Shown in pieces: positions 1 through 12,300 of a stretch of DNA of 64,000 nt. Source of the DNA: Zoroaster sp. YZ-2022. Lineage: Eukaryota > Echinodermata > Asteroidea > Forcipulatida > Zoroasteridae. How positions within the stretch are numbered: the first letter of the stretch is position 1; each line of letters starts with the position of its first letter. The position numbers and the translations under genes were made by a program. The DNA lies in contig CM055823.1 of the NCBI GenBank assembly GCA_029582265.1, positions 12,341,716 through 12,405,715 on the forward strand, given 5' to 3'. Under the pieces are notes generated by a model. That model did no database searches. It had not been told where the DNA came from and was given only the letters and a program-made list of their open reading frames with translations.

Positions 1-415
1 CATGTAGCTCATGCACGGTGCGAATACAGCCTTGAGCTACCAAAGCGCTATAGTGGTCTAACAACATGTGCCCTCAATAGCTCATGCACGGTGCGAATAC
101 AGCCTTGAGCTACCAAAGCGCTATAGTGGTCTAACAACATGTGCCCTCAATAGCTCATGCACGGTGCGAATACAGCCTTGAGCTACCAAAGCGCTATAGT
201 GGTCTAACAACATGTGCCCTCAATAGCTCATGCACGGTGCGAATACAGCCTTGAGCTACCAAAAGCGCTATAGTGGTCTAACAACATGTGCCCTCAATAG
301 CTCATGCACGGTGCGAATACAGCCTTGAGCTACCAAAGCGCTATAGTGGTCTAACAACATGTGCCCTCAATAGCTCATGCACGGTGCGAATACAGCCTTG
401 AGCTACCAAAGCGCT
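1..415. repeat. 73-bp tandem satellite, about 5.7 copies
   Basis: The motif AGCTCATGCACGGTGCGAA recurs at about 6, 79, 152, 225, 299 and 372, a period of 73 bp with one 74-bp unit carrying an extra A. Units are almost identical, which suggests recent amplification. A single diverged copy of part of the unit lies near 11270-11315, so the array probably grew from a dispersed repeat. It continues off the left edge, so its full size is unknown. Confidence 0.95.
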
Positions 416-600
416 TTGGAAACTTATTCAAAACACTATATCAACCTCTACCCTCACAGGTACCAATGATACTCCTGGGTTAAGAGAATCAATGCACACA
501 AGTAAGCTCTCGGCCAGCATTTGAACCCACATTCTGACAACTCGGCCATCAGAACATAAAGTCTGATAATAATAAGAATACAGAATTTATATAGCGCCGA
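416..600 (-). repeat. Degenerate antisense copy of the tRNA-derived SINE
   Basis: Pieces such as CCCTCACAGGTACC, TTTGAACCCACATTCTGAC and a terminal TAATAATAAG followed by TATATAGCGCC resemble the SINE copies elsewhere in the window, but with many changes and gaps. It looks like an old copy on the minus strand. Confidence 0.5.
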
Positions 601-960
601 AATTCATGAAATGACAAGCTCTAATTGCGCTTTACAAAAAAAACAAAAAAAAGTGTATATACAAAAGGCATTATTCAAAAATATACATACATGTGTACAT
701 ATTTATAATTTAAAAAAAAAAAAAAAATTTTTTTTTTTTTTTTTTAAACAAAAAAAAACAGAACATTTACATCTACAATTTAAAAGTATTCAAATACAAT
801 GGAAATGTGTACAAAATCAACAATAAAGACCATGCATAAAAACATATATATATACATAATAAAACACCAATGTACAAACACAATGCGCTAGACCACTCGT
901 CCATGTACACTACAGACCGACAAGCAGCGGGACAGACAACCAAACAGACAGATCTAGACA
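601..960. other. A+T-rich intron or intergenic stretch with poly-A/poly-T
   Basis: It holds an A-run directly followed by a T-run (about 709-745) that could form a simple hairpin, and otherwise low-complexity A+T-rich DNA. No exon is visible. It ends at the splice donor of the exon at 971. Confidence 0.6.
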
Positions 961-970
961 AACAGCTTAC

Positions 971-1113
971 CGAGCTCTTATTCTGCTTGGGCTCCCAGGT
1001 GGGGCTATAGGATCAATCAACAATGCGAGCTCTTGATCTATCATATCCAGCCATCGCTCCAAATTAGATTGATCTCTACGTAGCTGAATCAACAGCAAGA
1101 CCAACTCTTCATG
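971..1113 (-). CDS. PLEKHA-like exon: Leu-rich coiled coil
   Basis: Acceptor TTACAG precedes 1113 and donor GTAAGC follows 971. The frame opens with HEELVLLLIQLRRDQSNLER, rich in Leu at heptad-like spacing, continues with WLDMIDQEL and ends in a Pro/Ser turn (APPGSPSRIR). The 143 bp enter in phase 0 and leave two bases. A C-terminal coiled coil is expected in this family at this position. The next exon lies off the left edge. Confidence 0.75.
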
Positions 1114-3333
1114 CTGTAAGAAGAACCAAAACCATCAATGTCAAAAGATACAACATTGTTACATATTTGGTAATGTACTGTAACCAATTGCCTTTGAGTC
1201 TGTGGGTCCTAGTTTCCACTTGCTGCCAAACACAAGCAGAGGAAACAGGAGACTTGTTTTTTATGAGAAAAATATATTTCCTGAGGACGATCAGAGCACA
1301 CTGATCGAAACGTTGAGTTGTACCTCCAGTTCTTTTCAGAACTAATTACTACTCAATAGAGAATTTCACATGGTGTCACCGTAATTAGTCTTACTTATCC
1401 TCCTCACCATGCAAAGCTACAAGTCTTAAAAATATATTTATTTATTCCATACTCGGACCGGACCGAAACTCCTTTTGAAAACTAACAACACAACACTTTT
1501 CTTCACAAAACAATTCAATAACACATCAGCATTTCTTGGCGTTTTCCCGCCGGCGCGAACCCAACAACAATGCAGTCAGTCTAATTATGGTTTCTACTTC
1601 TAGACTTGGACAAAGGTCCAATTGAAGCAAGTACAGAGTCCTCAATAGTTTGGTGAACCCCACTGGTGGATCTCAACCACCGGTTGTAGAACCGTCCGTT
1701 ACAGTACGTTCATTTCAACCCTCTCGTTTTCAAGAAATAGATGTATATCATAAATCTAATTTGTGAATATTTAATGACAACACATATGATGAGGTGCTCA
1801 TGTTTTGGAGAAAAACAATGAAAATCTGTTACATGATTTTTCTGTGTTACACAAAGTTGCCCTCCGACTGACTTACCGACTTTCCGAGGAGATCTCCGGC
1901 AGCGATACTAAGACGGAGGCGGATACCGGTCGATAGCAGGAGGTACGGCTGTGTCTTCATCTGCCACTTACGAAAACGACTTGTTGGCTCCCTCGGCTGA
2001 AATGGGAAAAAATGTCCAGATGAATTGTCGTTTTTGCAAATTCTGAATGTTTTTTTTTTTTTTTTGGGGGGGGGGGGGGAGGAGATTTTAAACATGTACA
2101 TGTTTAACCAGCAATTTCAAGAAATTTTTGTTTTCATTGGACCATAGATGATTTGTTTTTAGAAAGGAAAAACAAATACACTGAAATGAGATACAAAATA
2201 CATCTAGTTGTCAGAAGCTTGGATTAACATTATTAAAGGACCAACATTACATGTATGATGGAACTCACTAGAAATTTGTTTTGGTACATATTAACTGGAA
2301 AACCATGCTTCTCACAATTATTTACAGAAATTGGTAATTTTAAAGCATCCATTTTCCATTCCTAAAGTAAAATAGCAATGTTCTGATGAAAAAGAGCATG
2401 TCCGGAAATTGCCGTTAAAATGGCAAAAGAAAATGGGTCGATACACCTTTAAACATTTATATTAACACATCTGTAGATGCATATTTGTTTATTTGTTTTC
2501 ATTATTTTGTTTCATCTTGTAACTGGTTTACCAGGGGCAGGGGGAATTTTCTCCCTGCATCTGCCCTGATTTTATCCCCCAATTTGCCATTCAAAGACTG
2601 TCCAAAACTGGTTCACATTTATGTACATCAATATTTGTTTTGGTTTTATTAGCCATTTTCTGTTCCTCCACACCACCCCCTAGTCCACTGTTACTCACCC
2701 CTTTACTGGGTCCACTTCCCTCAGTAAGTGGAGCCAACATGTCCCCTCCATTGTACTCATTTCTCTCCAATGTGTTCCTGTCGGAGCGACGATTTAGACC
2801 AGCATTTCTGGGTCTGCTTGGAGCAATGTCTGGCTCTGATGTCCCTCCTATGATTTTGACAATATATATTACATTCATATTTTGAAGAAAAAAATCTTTA
2901 GATGCTTGGAACGCAAATCATTGATCCAGTTAGGCCGTGGTCCCAATCCTCCCTCAGCAATGCTGAAGACCCAGTCATGTGGAGTGTCGTGGCCGAGCGG
3001 TCTAGCTTACCGGACTCAAGTTCTGGTGTTAGCAGCAGAAATGTGGGTTCGAATCCCGGCCGTGACACTTGTGCCCTTGAGCAAGACACTTAACCATAAT
3101 TGCTTCTCTCCACCCAGGGGTTAAATGGGTACCTGTGAGGGCAGAGTTGGTTGATTAGCCCTATATGCGCTGTAATAGCAGCAATTGAGCTGTATACTCC
3201 CCAGGGAGCCGAGATGGTTTCAAGAATGATTTATGAGCTTTATGAGCCTTATGAGCCTTATGAGCAGGGGTAATAATATAATGCGCCTTGAGCACCACTT
3301 AGTTGGTGGATACGTGCGCTATATAAGTCCACA

Positions 3334-3369
<36 letters not shown>

Positions 3370-6300
3370 GCTACCTGTATAAAACCCAATATTTCACAGA
3401 CGTAGTAATGAATCACGGCCATGGGGATTTCTTTGGCCTAACCTACCGCACCTTGTTTGCTGACCTTTTGAAGAAAAATTAGTTCAAGGCTACCACCCCC
3501 ACAAATTCTCACACCCATCCCCGCCCCCAGCGATTTTAAAGGTGTCAATAAAATCAAAACATTTCAGCCCTTCTTCAAATTGGCTTCCATACCACCCAAT
3601 GATAATGCCTTCATTACTGAAAGCATTATCATGCCTGATCGGAACATTTCTGTTTTACTAGGGGTAAAAAAGGAAAACAAAACACCATAAAATGAAATAT
3701 TTTTCTAAACAATTGTGAGAAGCATGATTTAACTATGAGTATGTCCAGAAATGAATCTGAATGAGATCAATTCATTTAGACACATTATAATGGTTCAATC
3801 AAGCTTCAAACAACTATTTTGTTAAATATCTCATGTAAATATATTTGTTGACCTTTCAAAAAGTCAATGTTCAGCTGAAAACAAAAATATTCTGAAATTG
3901 TAGGTACTGAAAAATACAAGCGATACATCTTAAAACTCACTTGACATGCCATTTTAGACAGTTCAGAAAGAACAAGTAGCATTTGATTTTCTCTGTCAAA
4001 CATACCAGTTTCTTCCTCAGTAATAGGTGATGTTAACCTCCTAGGGTGATCATAATGGGACGCCCTCTGTTGATCAGGATATTGATTTGGAGATGGTGAG
4101 GCAAACGTCGCATTGGATGGTGTAGACCGTTGTATGACAGCTTCTACTGGCTGTGGTATATACTCTGACTGAGGTAGACGCTCTGTGCTGCGTTGCACCG
4201 GGGTATGTCCGTCACTGTGTCAAGAAAATGCCATGAAAAGAAGGAATTCAATTCAGGAGTGTACAAATTCTTTGCAATAAAAATATCATGAATACTGTAA
4301 AACTGGTAATTTTCACGCAACATTTATTTTTGCGCTTTTCGCGTAACGATTAGACAGCGCGAATTTAAACACACGCGAATTTATTACCCGCCCGGTGGAT
4401 TGGTAAGTTACTAATATTTTCTTTGTTTACCTATACCCCCAGCCCCGTAATGAAGACGTACTTACATACATGTACATACATGTATATAAGCATTGTGCAT
4501 AGTGCCGGTGCACGACTTCGGCATTATAATTAGGTCACCTTTTGAAGTGGTAAATACGTGTCAACCACATCGTGTGCATTGTACTACAAGTCAAATATTT
4601 ACAGTGCGCGAAAGCAACAACCCGCAAATGTGTCGGTAGGGTGGCTGAGCGCGAAAAATTACTCGCGCGTAAATTACCAGTTTTACAGTAGTCGCTTTGT
4701 GAAATTAACCTATTAGATCGCCCTCATTCATTTTTTTTTTTTTATAGTGTGTACACGGACTCACCAGCACCAATGATCCGTGGCTCATTGAGTGACAACT
4801 AGACATAGTTTTGTTGTATTCCCTAGCACCTTTGTGTAGGTACAGGGTGCCAGGAAAGCGAGTTACAGCTTAGCGTGGTGAGGTAAATGCAATACGTGTA
4901 CACTAATATGCGCTGCATGCACACTAAGTCAATGCAATACGTGTACACTAATATGCGCTGCATGCACACTAAGTCAAAAATCAGCTGCTGCACTGCAAAT
5001 TTTTTTTTTCAACCTACGGGAAATGTGATTTTTGGGCGGCGATTTTTTATTTATTATTTTTTTAAATGGCCATTAAAAAATGGCCTAAGTACCCTATAAA
5101 AATAGTAAATGTTGAAGTTGTTTTAACCCCTCCCAACCTCTAGCACCTTGGAAAGGAGTAACACAAATTTGGTGTCGCACAAGACTTCAAGTCAGGATGG
5201 GCCTGTTTACACATACTTTGTGTTGAATTGTGATCAAAAGCTTCATAGCTTATATAATACAACATTTGTCATGTTAACAATCCTATTGACTCATAATATT
5301 TTCACAGGGTCAAAGGACTGCTGTTCGATAAAAGAAAAGTTGAGGTCCGAGTACCCACCTGTCCATCTGTTTGTCCTTGGCTATATAATAGGACTCTGGT
5401 TTATTGGTCGGCCATTCTGCCACGTTCCTCTGATAGACCATGGGACTGTTGATGTCTGATCGCTGCTCAGGGGTCATAATGTTATGGGTAGGCTGTACCA
5501 ATGGGCTCTGGAGGGTGGATCGTTGTTCTGGACTCAGGCCATGTGATTGCTGAAAAAGAACAAACACTGGAGGGTCAACAACAAAACCAAGGAATAATCG
5601 TTTCTTGATTGAATCAGCTGTTGGCAAGTCCTATAGCACTTGCATACTGGTGTCCTGCAAGGCACGGCATTTCACATAGTATCCCAATGCGTTATACATT
5701 ATTATTATTACCCCTGCTCACTGAGCCAATATTATTCCTGTAAATCTTTCTCAGCTCCCTGAGGAATATTCGCTCTGTGCACATCGTAGCCATCTAGAGT
5801 TGAAAATGCACCCAGGGTCTTGATGATAGGACATCTTTCACTATGGACAATGTAGGGACCTTTCTAATGTGGACAATTTTCACTTCAGACAATGTAGGAA
5901 CCTGTCTAATGTGGACACTTTTCACTTACTGGATGTCCACAATATAATACAACACAAGCATACATGTATGTCAACAAGTTGTAGCAGTTGAGTACATCAA
6001 CATCCTATCTACATGTACTTCAATATTTGTTGAGTGTACACCTGCAACATTTTGGAAAGATACAACATTCTTGCTCTAAAAAGTTTTCGGGTTTGTCACT
6101 TTATTGCGATGATACGACAAAGGAAAGAAGAGGATCGGCTTACCATCTCCCCGTTCTTGGGAAACTTTAAATGCAAATCCTCAGGTGGTCGCCTTGCTTT
6201 AGGAGCGTCATACTCCTTCCTTCCATCCTCACGTGGTCCACCCCTCCTAGGTTCAATCCTCTGAGGGTCACTTCTCCTTCTGGGGTCACCCCTGGGGTCA

Positions 6301-9300
6301 CTCATCATTGGGTCACTCCTTCTAGGGTCACTCCTTCTTGGGTCACTTCTTGGGTCACTCCTTCTTGCATCTCCTCTTCTGGGGTCACCTCTCGGTTCTC
6401 TTTTTGGATCGCCCCTGGAGTCACCTCTATGGTCAATTCGTCTTTGGTCACCCCTTGGGTCACTTACAGGGTCATCTCTAGGGTCACGCCTTGTCGGATA
6501 ACCTCTAGGGTCACTTCTTCTTTGATCACGTCGTGGGTCGCCTCTTGGGTCATTTCTTCTGGGGTGACCACTAGGGTCACTACGCCTGAGGCTTCCAGTT
6601 TCAGGATCTCTTGTCATGTCCTCTTGTCTTGGGTCTCTGCCTCCTTGAGGATCTCTGGGATGAGGAGCTCTCCCTTCAGTGGATCCTGGAGTAGATCCTG
6701 TTGGAGTTGACGATTTAGAGATGTCCGAGTTGGATATGTCTTGTGCCTGAAGATGCCGCTGCGCATAATCCCGTCGGCGAGCATCTGAACTTTGATAATT
6801 AGGAGGAAGGGTTGCTGTTTGATGTGGTCCTCTTGGCGATGAATCCCTCGTTGACTGTTGAGGGGGTCTCTGCTGACGATCTAACGATCGGGTAGCTTGC
6901 ACATCACGGGGATCACGTCTACGGTCGCCCCGCTCCTGGCTTCTGATGGAATCAGACCAGGCATCATAATCACGAGGTCGATTATCTCGTTTGTCATGGT
7001 CAGGTCTCTGACCACCTCCCCATAAAGGATGGGTTGTAGGATTACCCGAGGGGCTTGGTAGTGAGTCGGTAGTAGAGGAATCATAATGACCTCTGTTGCC
7101 AGGAAGTGGAGATGAGCCATCGTCTAAGCAAACAACAACAACAATTAAAGTGGAAAATTCAAAGTTATACATTTTTATTTGTACAAACATTTATGATAAA
7201 ACAAACCACATCCGATACTTTTGTCAAGTTTCTTAAAATACCTTATGCCACACCGTGGAGCATGAGACCCACAACCGATGACATGTACAACAATCACTGT
7301 TCTTTTTAAAAGGTGGTGAAAAACAGCAATGAAAAATCCAAGTTTGCCCAATTGGAAATATATTTTAGAGAAGCAAAACACAAAGATGACTGTTTCATAC
7401 ATGCATACTGTATGTATACTGTATACTGTAACTGTAACTGACACATTTAATGAGGATTGCATGATTGTACTATCTACCCTATTCATAGTCTGTTTTTGTA
7501 TTTCTCTTCTACATGTTGTATCGCTGTGCGTTTTTGACGGATACTGGCGCATTACAAATATTCATTATTATTATTATTAATTTGTAAGCATGCACCTCAC
7601 ACACTGATTAGCTCATTCTATTCTCCAAGCATAATCTGAGATGTATCAGTCTACAAGAAGATTTCTTAACCCTAACTCCCTAGACAACAAAGCCAGTTGG
7701 AGGATTTTGAAGGATTTTTATTGTTTTAATACAATGCCTAGGGAGTTAGGGTTAAAGCTGACCTGTGTCTCTTCGCTCCCTGGACTTGGACCTGGGTCTG
7801 GGAAGAGTGTTATAAGACTCTGGGTATTGACCAGGCGAATGAAGGGCCGACTTCCCCCGACCCATGGATCGGGTCCGATGTCGACCAGCATCATCACGAC
7901 TTGACAAAGAGCCACTCTCCCGATCCCAACTACGGCGCTGCTCCCCACTACGTATGTCACCATGTTTGTCACCATGTCTGTCCTGAGATGTCTGACTGGA
8001 TTCGGAATCTCTGCAAAGGTCAAAATGTATGGAACTATTATAAACCAGAATTTTTCTCTGAAACTTTCATGTGTTGTGTACAATGTATGAAATTGGATAA
8101 AGTGCATGGATCAGACAGCTTGCTTTGCTTCAGGCGATTCACCGCCCGTGTTTGGGCCGATTTGACGGTAACGAATAGATTGAAATGTTGAATTGCTATT
8201 TTTCTGGGATTAAGGAAATTATAAGCTTTCATTTGAGATATTAAACGAACAAATCCATCAAGAATTAGTAAATTAAAAACTCAAATTATTAAAATGATGG
8301 GTCACTGTTTTAATCCTTAGCTTGTACGAGGGTGTGTGCAGTCTTCCGATTGGCCAGTGCAGCTGTCAATCAGAATCAAGTGCGTTTTAACCCTTCTATG
8401 ACTGCAAGGTTCAAAATCAATCAAAATGTTGATACAGTTGCCATGGTATATGACATAAAACACAATAAAGGGGGCCACTTTGCATCCGTCAAGTTAGCAG
8501 TTTTTCCAATGGTTGTTATTTATTTTTAAGTACCTGAAACCGACCAAAAAGTCTTTCAACATGTGAATGGACATGCAGGCTTATACTAGAACTAATTTGA
8601 GTTGATTTATTTTATTATTTTATTTTATTATTATTTTTTTTAACCCTCAAATTTCCTAAAAAATTGGACGGAAAAAAGTTACCTCACTTTTCCGTCCATT
8701 TGTTGATGGAAATTTTAGGGTAATTAAAAAAATAATAGTAATAATCAACTCAAATTATCTTTAGGATAAGCATGCATGTCTATTCAAATGTTGAAATTCT
8801 TTTTGGGTGGTTTCAGATATTTAAAAAAAAATTACAACCATTAGAAAACTGCTAACGTGACGGTAGGAAAGTGGCCCCCTTTATTGTGTTTTATGTCATA
8901 TCGAGTGCACTTATAAGTTGAACACTGTGAAACCTTACACTATACGTGTACGTGTAGTACATGTAAGTACATTTACAGATTAAAATGAGTCGACCGTTTT
9001 TGACTGGTAAAAGCATTGTCTGGTATTGTTCAGGGTGGTCAAAATGACAGTCAAAAAACAGTCAAAAATGCCCCCTGTGTGCACATTTGGATCAACAGTC
9101 AAAACAGGCAGTTGACTGATTTTGACCTCTTTTCATGTAGCTACTTGCCACTAAAGTGCAGCTATAGTAGGAAGGTTAAGTATCGCTTTTATACAGTTTC
9201 CGAGATCCGAATTTCATAAAACAAATTTTGTTTGTTTAATAAAAATATTATTCTTCTATTTTTGGGGTCTCTTGAGCCAATCTTTAATCTTTGGAATGAC

Positions 9301-12300
9301 CTGTTTTAAATAAATTTTCTCTCTGCAGGGCTCGCACCAACAAAACTTTTCGGACATCCACAATGGACTTGTTGCAGGCCCGAGACAGGCTCAAATGTTT
9401 GTGATAAAGAGGCAAAACAAAATCAAAAATAAGATCGCTGCCAAAAGCATTTTAACCCATAAAGTATGCACACTTTTTTATCTGTAAATGTTGTACCTTT
9501 TCATTGAACACTGTTTGTTCAGAGTATAAAAACTTTACTTAACCCTCCTACTACTACTACTACTACTACTACAAGGGTCAAAATCAGTCAAAATGTTGAT
9601 ATACATGCCAAGGTACATGTATATCTAGTGCACTTAAAAGTCAAACACTGTCAAACCTCACATGTAGTCAGTACATTTACAGGTCAATGTGAGTTGACCG
9701 TTTTTTGACTGGTAAAAGCATTGTCTGGTATTGTTCAGGGTGGTCAAAATGACAGTAAAAACCAGTCAAAAATGCCCCCTGTGTGCACATTTGGGTCAAC
9801 AGTCAAAACAGGCAGTTGACTGGTTTTGACCTGTATAGCAACTTCTCACTGAAGTGCAGCAATAGTAGGAGGGTTAATTGTCAAAAGCAGTTTCTGAAAA
9901 GCCTACCTTGCCCTGCCTCTTTCATGATGTTGTTCCTTTCGTCCGTTATCTTCAGGAGGAGCCAACCTTGATGTTTGTCTCTGATAACTGCTTCTTTGTC
10001 TTTCATCATAGCCAGCCTTCTCAACTGGTGCTGATGAACTCACCAATCTTTCCTCTACAGCTACTATTTGCCTGTCCTGATCACTCTCGGAGAGCGAGTT
10101 ATATCCGTCCTGTCGGTCATCATCTTGATTACCAGTGTGTGACGGGTACCGGTTACTCATGTCGTCACCTTTGGCAGGATCATTCAAGCGTTGACCGCCA
10201 CGCTGGGGATGGTTTCTAGCATTGCGAGAATCCAGTGAGTTGTATCTCTCCCTCTCTCTATGGTCGCGTTCACCGTTTTCATCAGGGCGGAAACGCTTTC
10301 TGTTGTCATAGTTATCATTCAGGTCGGCTTGTCGGACTTGATCTATTCCATACGCTTCTCTGTCAGACATCTCCTTATCCGATACTTCTACTTCCTTCTG
10401 TTGTTCGTCACGTTCACTATCCGACCTTGACCGGGGGTCATCGTCATAGTAACGATCACGTAGATCCTGTTTTCCTTCTTCTGGTGAGGAGTAGCCATCA
10501 ATATCCTCATCTGGAGGGTAGTCGTATATCGCTGGTGGATTATTCTCTATATCACGCCCTCGCCTGATCTCATCAGGATGCCTTCCCTGATTCTGATTAT
10601 ACCGCTCTCTGGCTTCCCAGTAGCCCTCAGGGGCATCGCTGTAATCCTCCTTCCCGTTGTGATGGCGCCTATCGAGCCCTTCCGGTTCCTGTGGCAATTG
10701 ACCGTTGGGATCAAATCCATTTGCCTCTCGTTGTCGTGTGTGGTCTTCATTGTAATCTTCAGGCAGGTTGTTCTCAAGGCCCTTGGAGCTCTTGAACAAC
10801 CAATCATCATCGTCTCTCGGATGGCTTCCATTATTTTGTGATCGTGAACGGTAATTCCTAAATCCTGCATCATCCTCATCATTCTGAGGTCTCTCCTGAT
10901 GGCTATATCACACAATACAAAAAAAATCATTAACATGTATAATGTAATTTGTTTTTTAATTACTTGGACTACAGAATTATTTCAGCCGAAGTCCCCATGC
11001 AAAAATCTGTTTGAAAAGAACCAGTCTAATTGGACACAAGTCTCATTTTGATTCCTACAGACTTATTAGCTCAGTGCACATCGTAGCCCTCTAGTGGTGA
11101 ATTTGCACACAGTGCCTTGATGATAGCCACTTTTGTGTCGTGTGAGCGTTGTGCGTACACTTTATGTGCGTATGTTATGTGCGTATGTTATGGTACTAAG
11201 CGTGCGTGTACACACATCAACTGCAAAATATGCTAAACACAACGCACTATCGCTTCCCTTTCGCCCACAGTGACCTAACAACATGTGCTCTCAACAGCTC
11301 ATGCACGGTGTTTCAGTTCTAATTGAAATTTCTTGCCCACCAATCCAAAATCCCCACCAAACGAATTTAAAAAAATTTAAAATCAGTTAGAAAAGCACAA
11401 GCGTATTTTGGAGACAAGTCTACCATACACTTTTAAAAAACAAAATGGCGGCTGATTAAATCCTGATGGATTACTTACCCATCCTTCTGTAGTTTTGCAG
11501 CAAGATTTAAAGCACGCATCCATTGACTCATTTCAATTTGAGTGTCAGATGCAAAGTAGTAGGTTCTCATATTGTCATGCTCACACTGAAAGAACAAAAA
11601 ATACATTTAAAAGGCTTAGGATTGTTGTTACCAACAAAAATGAAGACAACCCTCTGGGTATGTAACAAATTACAGGGAATAATCTCTAAAATATAATGTT
11701 CATAATGTGGACAGATATTTGTGACAAATTTTTCATAAAAATATTATATATATCGCATTCTAATTTCCTAAATCCCAGAATATGTCTTGGTTTTGGCCGA
11801 TGACAATCCAAAAGGAGTTGATGATGTACAAGTTGTGTGTAATTTAATTATTATTTTACCACTTTCCTGTCGATCTAAAAAAAAAAAAAAAAAATTTAGA
11901 CAGACCCACATACAGTTTATAGATCCACCACTGACATACTGTACATACATGTAGATACACTGTATGTATAGTATACAGATATAACATGGTTTGAGGGCGG
12001 ACAGTCGATATTAGCTCCCTGAGGTATTGGAAGTTGACAAACTAGTTCCCGAGGCGAAGCCGAGGGAACTAGTTTGTCAACTTCCAATACCGAGGGGAGC
12101 TAATATCGACTGTCCACCCGAAATAAACCATGTTGTTTTACTATACCATGTATACCTCATACATATTCAGTTGCCATTACAATAATAAGGAGCATCATTG
12201 AGCTCGGGAAAACGCGAATTGACATTTACGTGTGCCGCCATCTTTTCATGTGTATGTAGCTAGGGCGATGTTCGCGCGTGCGTACTACACCCGTGCGACT

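Larger units (their letters stand above)
8139..9300. repeat. Dispersed repeat 'GGCCGATTTGACGGTAA', interrupted
   Basis: The left part (8139-8386, with TTGAAATGTTGAATTGCT and CTGTCAATCAGAATCAAG) and the right part (from 9180, with CCGAATTTCATAA and GGTCTCTTGAG) match one continuous element copy at 47965-48790. Here they are split by the TTAA MITE at 8387-9179. A third copy lies at 23715-23960. Confidence 0.75.

Noticed and set aside
2985..3070. tRNA genes (several sites with A- and B-box)
   Set aside because: These are heads of SINEs: the acceptor stem does not close, and all are followed by the SINE body and an (ATT)n tail.
3375..3445. Small minus-strand exon (AKEIPMAVIHYYVCEILG) to repair the phase break
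   Set aside because: Splice sites exist but it enters and leaves in phase 0, so it does not solve the phase problem, and the peptide is not coiled-coil-like.
6171..6710. 179-codon plus-strand frame (Ser/Thr/Val-rich)
   Set aside because: It is the shadow of the Asp/Arg/Pro repeats of the minus-strand PLEKHA-like exon.
7666..7755. Telomere-like sequence (AACCCTAAC)
   Set aside because: Only one and a half hexamers, located at MITE termini next to TTAA; not a telomeric array.
12139..12165. CCATGTATA insert in the first TIR unit as a footprint
   Set aside because: Nine bases longer than sister copies, so not comparable with the six-base events.
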